The position numbers and the translations under genes were made by a program. A DNA stretch of 21,212 bases from JAICLK01 sp963742655 (GTDB lineage Bacteria > Patescibacteriota > Saccharimonadia > Saccharimonadales > UBA4665), in assembly GCA_963742655.1 (NCBI GenBank), contig CAVUMM010000009.1:1-21212 (forward strand). Direction: 5' to 3'. This document shows, one piece after another, positions 7,601 to 14,520 of this stretch (the stretch's first letter is position 1; every line of letters starts with the position of its first letter). The notes under the pieces were generated by a model. The model was not told the origin of the DNA. It searched no databases and saw nothing but the letters and a program-made list of their open reading frames with translations.

Positions 7601-9283
7601 ATGCCATATTTGCGCGCGCCATTCTCCGACGACACGCTCGCTCTGGCAATCAGGAATGGCCGTCTGTATGTCCGCATTTCCAGTTTTCTCACGTTGATGA
7701 GCGGTATTTCTCTCGTTTGGGAACCTTTGCTGCGCCATTCGTCCCATCAATACACGAACTATTTTTTGCCGCCAGGGTCGCGCAACGTGGCCGATTTTAC
7801 AAGCCTATTTATCGGACTCGTGTTGGTGTATCTGGCCTATGAACTTTCGCAACGCAAACACATTGCCTGGTTGATTACGCTCGGAGCAGCGTTGTTCAGT
7901 TTTGCGGTCGGCATCATGGTGGATGAACCGATTGTGCATGGCATTTTTGCCATCACCCTGATCGTCGTTCTGGTGGCCGGCCGTGACCAATTTATTGTTA
8001 AAAGCCATGCGACGAATTTACGCTTTAGTTTGTTGGCGCTCGGTGGCAGCACTCTTTTGGCGCTCGTTTATGGCACGCTCGGTTTTTGGCTGCTCGACAC
8101 GCGTGATCTTGGTATCAACTTTTCGCTAACCAATGCATTTGGCCACACGCTCAGCGCCTATATACTGATGGGCGACGGAAATTTAATACCGCACACCCGC
8201 TATGGGCACTGGTTCCTGGAATCACTGAGCGTTGTCGGCGTGGTAACGGTCGCTTATTGTCTGTTTAACATTTTGCGTCCTTTGCGCTATGAACTGAGCC
8301 GGTTGCCGGCGGAGCGTGAGCAGGCCGAGGCATTGCTGCAAAAATATGGCGGCGGTATCGATGATTATTTTAAATTGTGGCCGCGCGATAAATCATACTT
8401 TTTCTCGAGCGACGGCGAAGCTTTCATCGCTTATGCGGTCGCACGCGGCGTGGCCGTCTGTTTCGCCAATCCGTCGGGAAAGCCCGACTCGATCCCTGCG
8501 GTAATACTTGAATTTTCTACGTTTTGTCTGAGTAACGGTTGGCTGATAGCGTTTGTCGCCGCCAGTGATGTTAACAAAACACTGTTCGAAAAGCAGGGCT
8601 TCAATAGTTTATTGATTGGTGCTGATGCTGTCATTGATATTGATAAATTTGTAAACGAAACCTCACGAAACAAATATTTCCGCAACATTACCAACCGATT
8701 CACGAAGTCCGGTGCGACGGCATCGCGCTACCTGCCGCCGCACTCCGCCGAGCTGATCGATGAGTTACGTTACGTTTCAAACGACTGGCTGAAAATCCCC
8801 GGCCATAAACAGTGGCAATTTATCACAGGCTATTTCTCGGCCCGTTATTTTGAACACACACCGTTGTTTGTCGTCCGCGACGAAGCGGGCAGGGCACTGG
8901 CATTTGCCAACGAACTGCCAAGCTTTAAATCCGGAGAGGCAACAGTCGATTTGATGCGCCATAAGCGTACTGCGCCCAAAAATGTGATGGATTTTTTGTT
9001 CGTTCGTTTAATGCAGCAATTACATGAAGAAGGGGTGCCGCGTTTCAACCTTGGAATGTCACCGCTAGCCCGCCAAACGTTCACCGGCAACAGCGAGAAA
9101 CTTTTAGACTATATTTATTTGGCGACACAGCGTTTTATTTCCACCAAAGGCCTGCACCAATACAAATCGAAGTTTGACCCAACTTGGGAGCCACGCTATG
9201 TCTATTTTATCGGCAGCGCTTCGTCACTTCCCGTTATCGGCCTGGCGGTTTCCAAATTGAGCATTTACAAACATAAAAAGTAG
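7601..9283 (+). CDS. mprF: MprF-type phosphatidylglycerol lysyltransferase (DUF2156), short membrane part
   Basis: Transfers an aminoacyl group, usually lysine from Lys-tRNA, to phosphatidylglycerol, reducing negative surface charge and protecting against cationic peptides. The 560 residues hold about six membrane segments (roughly 24-42, 64-82, 88-106, 111-127, 143-165, 205-226) and then a soluble DUF2156 synthase domain from about 235 to 545. Typical synthase motifs are present: VDLMRHKRTAPKNVMDFLFV (449-468), RFNLGMSPLA (481-490) and the closing KSKFDPTWEPRYVYF (522-536). Full MprF proteins are about 840 residues with around 14 membrane segments, so the separate flippase half is missing, as in some actinobacterial and CPR homologues. 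It follows the channel gene by 14 bases and is probably in its operon. The exact amino acid transferred cannot be told from sequence. Confidence 0.9.
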   Translation: MPYLRAPFSDDTLALAIRNGRLYVRISSFLTLMSGISLVWEPLLRHSSHQYTNYFLPPGSRNVADFTSLFIGLVLVYLAYELSQRKHIAWLITLGAALFSFAVGIMVDEPIVHGIFAITLIVVLVAGRDQFIVKSHATNLRFSLLALGGSTLLALVYGTLGFWLLDTRDLGINFSLTNAFGHTLSAYILMGDGNLIPHTRYGHWFLESLSVVGVVTVAYCLFNILRPLRYELSRLPAEREQAEALLQKYGGGIDDYFKLWPRDKSYFFSSDGEAFIAYAVARGVAVCFANPSGKPDSIPAVILEFSTFCLSNGWLIAFVAASDVNKTLFEKQGFNSLLIGADAVIDIDKFVNETSRNKYFRNITNRFTKSGATASRYLPPHSAELIDELRYVSNDWLKIPGHKQWQFITGYFSARYFEHTPLFVVRDEAGRALAFANELPSFKSGEATVDLMRHKRTAPKNVMDFLFVRLMQQLHEEGVPRFNLGMSPLARQTFTGNSEKLLDYIYLATQRFISTKGLHQYKSKFDPTWEPRYVYFIGSASSLPVIGLAVSKLSIYKHKK

Positions 9284-9365
9284 TCATTTGGCGTCGTGTT
9301 AATTTTATCCATGAAATTTTAAACATCTTCTGGGGTTTCATACGAATGTATGTTTAAATTAACCT

Positions 9366-9956
9366 ATGGCAGCACAGCAAAGCAGACCGGAGCTACGGAT
9401 AGTAAACGTCGCGCCCCTTGACTCAACTGAGAGATGGGGAGAACACGATGAAATTTTCCGATTAGAAGCCAGCGCAGATTTATTCGGTAGTGAGGCGGTC
9501 CGATACTTAGCGCCGCTCGTTACTCTTGAGCGTGTGTTCGCCGAGAACGGGCTTCGAATAATCGCAGAGAAAAATCGAAGACCAACCGACGCGCCTAACA
9601 ACGCATATATTATTGCTGATGGTTCATATAGTAATCCAGTTCCGGTTCCGGTCACGGCTGATAATCTTAATGCATTTTTGGCCGCCGACGTCGCGCCAGA
9701 TGTACGCGTGGCGCGAAGCACTACCGGCGAGCACCCGGGTTTGATTACAGCCCATCGAAATGTAGCGATCGGTGAATGCGCCTTACGATATATCAATGAT
9801 TTGGACACCATTGAAAATGCGGGCCTCGTAAACACCTCGGGAGCCGAATTCCCGTATTATCTTTACGGCGATGGCTGCTTGCTTGTTGCCGTTGCCGCCC
9901 CTGGCGCGGACTTGATTGGAGCGACACTCGAAATACATTCTGCGCTTACTTTGTAA
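9366..9956 (+). CDS. Hypothetical protein, 196 residues, no family recognised
   Basis: I do not recognise this protein. It is soluble-looking, with no signal peptide and no membrane segment, and is acidic and rich in Ala, Asp and Asn. Parts such as RYLAPLVTLERVF (46-58), the Pro/Val run NPVPVPVTADNLNAF (89-103) and a C-terminal hydrophobic stretch ending in HSALTL suggest a compact alpha/beta fold. The reading frame is open and in the direction of its neighbours. An overlapping minus-strand frame (9359-9835) is the alternative, but it is Ser/Arg-rich in the way shadow frames usually are. No Shine-Dalgarno precedes the ATG; a TATGTT box ends about 11 bases before it, so the message might be nearly leaderless. 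Confidence 0.6.
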   Translation: MAAQQSRPELRIVNVAPLDSTERWGEHDEIFRLEASADLFGSEAVRYLAPLVTLERVFAENGLRIIAEKNRRPTDAPNNAYIIADGSYSNPVPVPVTADNLNAFLAADVAPDVRVARSTTGEHPGLITAHRNVAIGECALRYINDLDTIENAGLVNTSGAEFPYYLYGDGCLLVAVAAPGADLIGATLEIHSALTL

Positions 9957-10000
9957 TCTGGATAATCTGCAACCTTCGGGTTTAAAATGCGATACAGGCA

Positions 10001-10006
10001 TATAAT
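10001..10006 (+). promoter_or_regulatory. Candidate -10 box for the ABC transporter operon
   Basis: A perfect TATAAT stands 72 bases before the permease ATG in the 122-bp gap. No good -35 hexamer is present at 16-18 bp, so this is a tentative call. The permease start itself has no clear Shine-Dalgarno. Confidence 0.35.
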
Positions 10007-10078
10007 AGGATTCTTCTGAAGTTTGATTAGAAACATTTATCAAGCGTACCTTCAGTAATTCAGCCTATAAGTACGCTC

Positions 10079-11551
10079 ATGAATACAATCACTCTTGGAA
10101 TGCGTAACGCGTTTCGAAATACCACCCGTACTTTATCAATCGTAACTATCCTGGGACTCAGTATCGGCTTGAGCTTGATAATGCTGATCGCGCACCAGGC
10201 CGTGGCCAAAAAGATTTCTGACGCCAAAAGTTCAATCGGCAATACGATTATCATTGCGCCAGCCGGATTCAATGCGCAATCGCAAGCCAATAATGCGCTG
10301 ACGACTAGTCAACTGAGCAAAGTCGAATCGCTACCGCACATAACGAATGTGACCGAAACACTGACCGACCGGCTGACGACCATCGGTTCAACACAGCCAT
10401 CATTCGGCCGATTCGGCGGTGGGTCGTCAAACAGCAGTACCAGCGGCCAGACGAGCCTGAAATCACCGACGACTATTGATATGAACAGCGGTTCGGGTGG
10501 CGGCCGTCGTTTCTTTATAAATGGCGGCGACACCAGCAATCTTCCGACAAGCTTCAGCCTGCCGATCACTTTTATCGGCACCAACGATCCGACCAATTTG
10601 GGTAATCTCGCGAGTGGTACCGGCACGATTACTATTACTAGCGACAAAACTATTGACGGTTCAAGCGACAGCAACGATGCGATGATTAGCCAAAGCATGG
10701 CCAGCAAAAACAACCTGAAAGTCGGATCGACATTTACGGCTTATGGCAAAATGCTGACCGTCGCGGGCATTTTCACAAGCAGCACGCAGACCGGCGGTGA
10801 CGCCGTGATCGTGTCGCTGCCGGCCGAACAACGTCTAAGCGGGCAGAGCGGTGACGTGACGAATGCAGTTGCGACAGTTGACTCGGCAGATAATCTCGGC
10901 TCGACAACGACGGCTATCAAAAACATGCTTGGCTCCAGTGCGGATGTCACTAACTCGCAAGACACTGTGAATCAAGCTGTCCAACCATTGAATAGCGTAA
11001 AGAGCATTGCGCTCTACAGCCTGATCGGAGCTATCATTGCAGGCAGCCTGATAATTCTGTTGACCATGATTATGATCGTGCGCGAGCGGCGCCGAGAGAT
11101 CGGGATACTGAAAGCCATTGGCGCCAGTGACTCCCGCGTAATTTTCCAGTTTATGAGTGAGGCCGTTACGCTCACCATCGCCGGTGCGCTCATCGGCATA
11201 ATAATAGGCATCATCGGCAGCAACCCGGTCACTAATACGCTCGTCAGCAGCGCGGCGAGCTCGTCATCCACAACCAGTTCGGCAACTGGCGGATTTGCGT
11301 CCAGGCAAAGCGGCGGCTTTGCGGGTCCCGGCGGTCAGGGCTTCGAGGCTCGCACCACCACCGGACGCAGCTTCTTCGGGCGCAATGCCAACAGCCTTAC
11401 GAATAGCGTTCGCAATGTGCACGCCAACGTCGGCTGGAGTATTCTAGCGTATGGATTAGGCGCCGCGGTACTAATCGCGGTCATCGGCAGCTCGTTAGCC
11501 GGCTGGTTGATTGCGCGGGTTCGGCCAAGCGAAGTAATGAGGACAGAATAG
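10079..11551 (+). CDS. MacB/FtsX-like ABC transporter permease with Ser/Gly-rich inserts
   Basis: Membrane subunit of a type VII (MacB/LolCDE-like) ABC system, which drives movements outside the membrane instead of classic pumping. The 490 residues show one N-terminal membrane helix (18-38), a large external MacB_PCD domain (about 45-305), and three C-terminal helices (308-334, 362-380, 452-478). RERRREIGILKAIGAS (335-350) is the characteristic coupling segment that meets the ATPase. Low-complexity Ser/Gly/Thr stretches lie in the external domain (107-122, 137-150) and again between the last two helices (390-437, with repeated GGF and phenylalanine-glycine motifs). The ATPase follows 11 bases later. 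No membrane-fusion protein of the MacA type is adjacent, as expected for cells without an outer membrane. The cargo is unknown; lipoprotein release or export of a peptide are possibilities only. Confidence 0.9.
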   Translation: MNTITLGMRNAFRNTTRTLSIVTILGLSIGLSLIMLIAHQAVAKKISDAKSSIGNTIIIAPAGFNAQSQANNALTTSQLSKVESLPHITNVTETLTDRLTTIGSTQPSFGRFGGGSSNSSTSGQTSLKSPTTIDMNSGSGGGRRFFINGGDTSNLPTSFSLPITFIGTNDPTNLGNLASGTGTITITSDKTIDGSSDSNDAMISQSMASKNNLKVGSTFTAYGKMLTVAGIFTSSTQTGGDAVIVSLPAEQRLSGQSGDVTNAVATVDSADNLGSTTTAIKNMLGSSADVTNSQDTVNQAVQPLNSVKSIALYSLIGAIIAGSLIILLTMIMIVRERRREIGILKAIGASDSRVIFQFMSEAVTLTIAGALIGIIIGIIGSNPVTNTLVSSAASSSSTTSSATGGFASRQSGGFAGPGGQGFEARTTTGRSFFGRNANSLTNSVRNVHANVGWSILAYGLGAAVLIAVIGSSLAGWLIARVRPSEVMRTE

Positions 11552-11562
11552 GAGACTGTATC

Positions 11563-12231
11563 ATGTTGCAAGTAAAAAACGTATCCCGAAAATTTCAATC
11601 CGGCGACGGCACCGTCAGCGCAGTCAACGACGTCAGCTTCGCGGTGCCAGAGGGCCAGTTCGTGTCTATCATCGGCAAAAGCGGCAGCGGCAAGACGACA
11701 TTACTGAGCCTGCTCGGTACACTCGAAAAACCCTCGAGCGGACATATTGAGATCGATGGAAAAGATATCACGACTTTAAGCGATCACGCGCTAGTCGCGT
11801 ACCGGCGACGCAAAATAGGTTTTGTATTTCAGGGTTATAATTTGATCCCAAATCTCACGGCGCTCGAAAACGTCATGCTGCCGCTGAGCTTTGCCGGCGT
11901 GCACGGCGATCAACGCAGGAAACATGCTGCAGAACTGCTCGATCAAGTAGGCATGGATGGCGACAAACAATCACGCAAACCAGGACGACTTAGCGGCGGG
12001 GAACAGCAGCGAGTCGCCATCGCCCGGGCGCTGGCTAACAAACCAAGCCTGATTTTAGCCGACGAGCCAACCGGCAATCTCGACACCGAAACCGGCAAAA
12101 TGATTTTTGACCTTTTGCATAATCTCGCACGCACGCAGAACACAACCATCGTCGTCGTTACTCACGACTTAACAATTGCCGGCAAAACCGACAAATCATT
12201 CCGTCTTGCCGACGGTCAATTGGTCAAATAA
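11563..12231 (+). CDS. ABC transporter ATP-binding protein, LolD/MacB type
   Basis: ATPase partner of the permease immediately upstream. The 222 residues contain every nucleotide-binding motif: Walker A GKSGSGKT at 38-45, Q-loop Gln90 in FVFQGYNL, signature LSGGEQQR at 143-150, Walker B LILADE at 163-168, D-loop NLD, and the switch His201 in THD. Length and the PTGNLDTETG sequence after Walker B are typical of the LolD/MacB/FtsE subfamily. AGGAGA lies 7 bases before the ATG, a strong ribosome binding site. The gene ends 17 bases short of the convergent gene for a small membrane protein. The energy from ATP would be transmitted to the permease through the coupling segment noted there. Confidence 0.95.
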   Translation: MLQVKNVSRKFQSGDGTVSAVNDVSFAVPEGQFVSIIGKSGSGKTTLLSLLGTLEKPSSGHIEIDGKDITTLSDHALVAYRRRKIGFVFQGYNLIPNLTALENVMLPLSFAGVHGDQRRKHAAELLDQVGMDGDKQSRKPGRLSGGEQQRVAIARALANKPSLILADEPTGNLDTETGKMIFDLLHNLARTQNTTIVVVTHDLTIAGKTDKSFRLADGQLVK

Positions 12232-12240
12232 TTATATTGG

Positions 12241-12263
12241 ACAAAAGTCTAGCGATCTTTTGT
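12241..12263. terminator. Weak hairpin between convergent genes
   Basis: ACAAAAG (12241-12247) and CTTTTGT (12257-12263) form a perfect 7-bp stem with a 9-base loop, placed between the ATPase stop and the end of the convergent small membrane protein, whose last codons it overlaps. There is no proper T-tract on either strand, so termination is uncertain. Confidence 0.35.
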
Positions 12264-12515
12264 TATTGTTTGCCGAGCAAGTTTACGTCGCGCTGCAAGT
12301 GCGCCCGAAGTAACCATACCGACATATAACAGCCCTATTTCGCAGCTATGCAAAATCGATGCATGCGAGCTGATTACTAAGACCGTACCACTGGCAAGCG
12401 TAAGCGCGACCAGGCCATATGTAATATTGATCTTTGTTTTGGATGGAGCGATAAATGCTGCCGTGCTGCAGGCTAAACCGGCAAGGGCTACGAGGATATG
12501 AATCACCAAAATCAT
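12249..12515 (-). CDS. Small membrane protein downstream of cyoE
   Basis: 88-residue protein with three predicted membrane segments (about 2-22, 31-49 and 57-74) and a basic tail RRKLARQTITKDR. I do not recognise a named family. It follows cyoE on the same strand after 21 bases and so is probably co-transcribed with heme o synthase, opposite in direction to the cyoABCD genes. A single Cys/His pair in its third helix (SILHSCEIG) could hint at a metal or heme link, but that is weak. It may be an assembly or accessory factor of the oxidase, inferred only from position. An overlapping plus-strand frame has no such structure. Confidence 0.65.
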   Translation of the reverse strand: MILVIHILVALAGLACSTAAFIAPSKTKINITYGLVALTLASGTVLVISSHASILHSCEIGLLYVGMVTSGALAARRKLARQTITKDR

Positions 12516-12536
12516 GTTATTTCTACTATATCACGC

Positions 12537-13391
12537 TCATGGCAAAATCGCACCCACCGACACCGCGAACGCGAACACCAACAGAACTTTAAGTGAAAAC
12601 AAAAACATGCCGCGCGCCCATTTAGTGTCATCTTGGGTATGCCAGCCGCGCCAAGCAAGCCGCAGCCAAAGAAAACTGATCGCCGCCATGGCAGCTGCAT
12701 AAACATAACCGGTCGGGCCAAATACGCTTAAACTTAGGGCTGTGAGCGCGAAGGCAATCGCATAGAGCACGATTTGAACTTTGGTAGTCCGCAAACCCTT
12801 GACGGCTGGCAAAACAGGGATGCCACCGGCTTTATAATCCTTCAGCCGATATATCGCAATCGCGAAAAAGTGCGCCATCTGCCAGAATGTCATCGACAGA
12901 TACAAAATTACCGCGGTAATATCAATCGAAGCGGTCACCGCACAATACCCGGCAACCATCGGCAGCGCACCGCACACCGTGCCAACAAGTGTACCGTGCA
13001 CCGAATGCCGTTTGGCCCAACCATACAAAACGATGTAATCAAAGTAGGCGATTGCGCCGAGCAAGACCACAAGCCAATTAGTGGTATCGGCCAGTATTGC
13101 AAAACCAAGCAATCCAAGCACGATACTGAAAGTAAGCGCCGACTTTGCCGACACGGTTCCCGACGCCAACGCCCGCTTTTTTGTTCGGGCCATTTTGGTG
13201 TCGAGCTCGCGATCAATATAATTGTTCAATACACAAGCCGAGGCTACCAGCAATGATAATCCGACAATCGTCCCGAAAAACAAAAACCAGATAATGCTCA
13301 AACGCGACGCCAACAAAAATCCGGCCGCCGCCGTTATAACATTAGCAAATGTCCGCTCGGGCTTTATGAGATTAAAATACGTTTTCAACAT
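12537..13391 (-). CDS. cyoE: Protoheme IX farnesyltransferase (heme o synthase)
   Basis: Membrane enzyme of the UbiA prenyltransferase family that adds farnesyl diphosphate to heme b to make heme o, the cofactor of the binuclear centre in CyoB. The 284 residues predict about eight to nine membrane segments. The prenyl-diphosphate/Mg binding motif is clear: NNYIDRELDTKMARTKKR (56-73), with Asn57, Asp60 and Asp64. The second conserved loop, RLKDYKAGGIPVLPAVKG, contains the typical GIPVLP. Length fits the family (about 280-300). It is transcribed away from cyoA across a 208-bp shared control region, unlike in E. coli where cyoE is the last gene of the operon. The start has no good Shine-Dalgarno. 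A weak minus-strand promoter, TGTACC-17-TAAAAT at 13440-13468, may serve it. Confidence 0.95.
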   Translation of the reverse strand: MLKTYFNLIKPERTFANVITAAAGFLLASRLSIIWFLFFGTIVGLSLLVASACVLNNYIDRELDTKMARTKKRALASGTVSAKSALTFSIVLGLLGFAILADTTNWLVVLLGAIAYFDYIVLYGWAKRHSVHGTLVGTVCGALPMVAGYCAVTASIDITAVILYLSMTFWQMAHFFAIAIYRLKDYKAGGIPVLPAVKGLRTTKVQIVLYAIAFALTALSLSVFGPTGYVYAAAMAAISFLWLRLAWRGWHTQDDTKWARGMFLFSLKVLLVFAFAVSVGAILP

Positions 13392-13492
13392 ATCACAGTA
13401 AAATATTGGCTTAAAAACACAGCTTGATAGGGTGTTCGAATTTTAGCGTAGTTTGCTAACTAGGTACAGGATTTCAATGCCAGCTTAAATTC

Positions 13493-13519
13493 TGCTGAAC
13501 AATTAAGAACTATGCTGAA
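13493..13519 (+). promoter_or_regulatory. Direct repeat TGCTGAA x2, possible operator upstream of cyoA
   Basis: TGCTGAA occurs at 13493-13499 and again at 13513-13519, start-to-start 20 bp, about two helical turns. The pair lies just upstream of the cyoA -10 box, in the region where an activator would bind. No regulator family is identified. The short repeat length makes chance a real possibility. Confidence 0.3.
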
Positions 13520-13549
13520 TGATTCGTACCTTATTGATTAGAACAGTTA

Positions 13550-13558
13550 TGGTATAGT
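13550..13558 (+). promoter_or_regulatory. Extended -10 promoter of the cyoABCD operon
   Basis: TGGTATAGT fits the extended -10 form TGnTATAAT with one mismatch and lies about 40 bases before the cyoA ATG. The -35 region is poor, as is common with extended -10 promoters and with promoters that need an activator. GGAG at 13588-13591 is the ribosome binding site for the ATG at 13600. Confidence 0.45.
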
Positions 13559-13599
13559 AGACGTAATGATTATGCTTATGCCCCACTGGAGTTAGTTTA

Positions 13600-14520
13600 A
13601 TGCCGCAAATCAAAAAAAAGAATAAACGAAAAAGTGGATTGCGGCTGATTCCCTTGGCAGTTTGTGCGTTAGTGTTGCTGATTTCAGCGATGCTACACGG
13701 GCACAACATCGCTATGTTAAATCCAAAAGGCCTGATAGCGGCAGACCAACGCAGATTGATATTCGTTACTGTCGCCATTTTGCTCGTAATAGCAATCCCG
13801 TCGGTTTTTCTGCTTTTTTTCACCGCCTGGAAATATCGGGAATCCAACCATCATGCGAAATATGCCCCCGATACCCATCATGGTAAATTCTTTGTTTTCA
13901 CAATCTGGCTGATACCCAGCATGGTAATGTTGCTGCTTGCTTTTATCTTGTGGACTGCAACGCACAAGCTGGTACCGCAGGATCCGATCGCATCTAGCGA
14001 AAAACCTCTTGTTATCCAGGTCGTTTCGCTGCGCTGGAAATGGCTTTTTATTTACCCCGAGCAGAACATCGCGACGGTCAATTTCGCTCAGATTCCGGTA
14101 CACAGACCGGTGGAATTTGAATTGACGGCAGACGAATCACCAATGAGTTCGTTCTGGATACCGAATCTCGGGGGCCAATTATACGCGATGACCGGCATGG
14201 TCAACAGATTGAACCTGATGGCGGATACAACTGGAGCGTATCCGGGCAGCAGCGCAGAGATAAATGGAGCCGGCTACGCAGGCATGAAGTTTACGGCACG
14301 GGCAAGTTCCGGCGTTGAATTCAATCGTTGGGTTCAGGGGGTTAAGCAGTCAAAAAATGTGCTCGATGACGCATCTTACGCAAAATTGCTTAAACCGAGT
14401 GAAAGCAATCCGCCCGCTTTCTATGCTTCCTCTGAAAGCGGCCTGTATGATAAAGTGCTTATGAAATACATGATGCCCATGGGCAGCGATACGAGCACGA
14501 CGGAGCACACACAAGGCTGA
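13600..14520 (+). CDS. cyoA: Cytochrome bo3 quinol oxidase subunit II
   Basis: Subunit II of the terminal oxidase. The N-terminal basic signal-like helix (about 13-32), two membrane helices (53-76 and 97-118) and the external beta domain follow CyoA order. Family landmarks are NPKGLIAADQR (41-51), WKYR (77-80), VVSLRWKWLFIYPEQNIATVNF and the FWIPNLGGQLYAMTGM segment. The CuA ligand motif of cytochrome c oxidases is absent, with NGAGYAGMKF in its place, so it is a quinol oxidase. Two oddities: the lipobox cysteine found in E. coli CyoA (LSGC) is missing (ISAMLHGHN, 28-36), and the residue aligned with E. coli Glu89, at the K-channel entrance, is Val99 in KFFVFTIW. The stop TGA shares one base with the cyoB start (TGATG), giving translational coupling. 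Confidence 0.96.
   Translation: MPQIKKKNKRKSGLRLIPLAVCALVLLISAMLHGHNIAMLNPKGLIAADQRRLIFVTVAILLVIAIPSVFLLFFTAWKYRESNHHAKYAPDTHHGKFFVFTIWLIPSMVMLLLAFILWTATHKLVPQDPIASSEKPLVIQVVSLRWKWLFIYPEQNIATVNFAQIPVHRPVEFELTADESPMSSFWIPNLGGQLYAMTGMVNRLNLMADTTGAYPGSSAEINGAGYAGMKFTARASSGVEFNRWVQGVKQSKNVLDDASYAKLLKPSESNPPAFYASSESGLYDKVLMKYMMPMGSDTSTTEHTQG

Noticed and set aside
9359..9835. Minus-strand frame of 158 codons overlapping the hypothetical protein at 9366-9956
   Set aside because: Ser/Arg/Thr-rich, low-information sequence typical of a shadow frame, and opposite in direction to both neighbours; kept only as an alternative.
13600..14520. Possibility that the oxidase is a cytochrome c oxidase (aa3 type)
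   Set aside because: Subunit II lacks all CuA ligands, and subunit I has the quinol-site residues Arg74, Asp78, His101 and Gln104, so it is a quinol oxidase.
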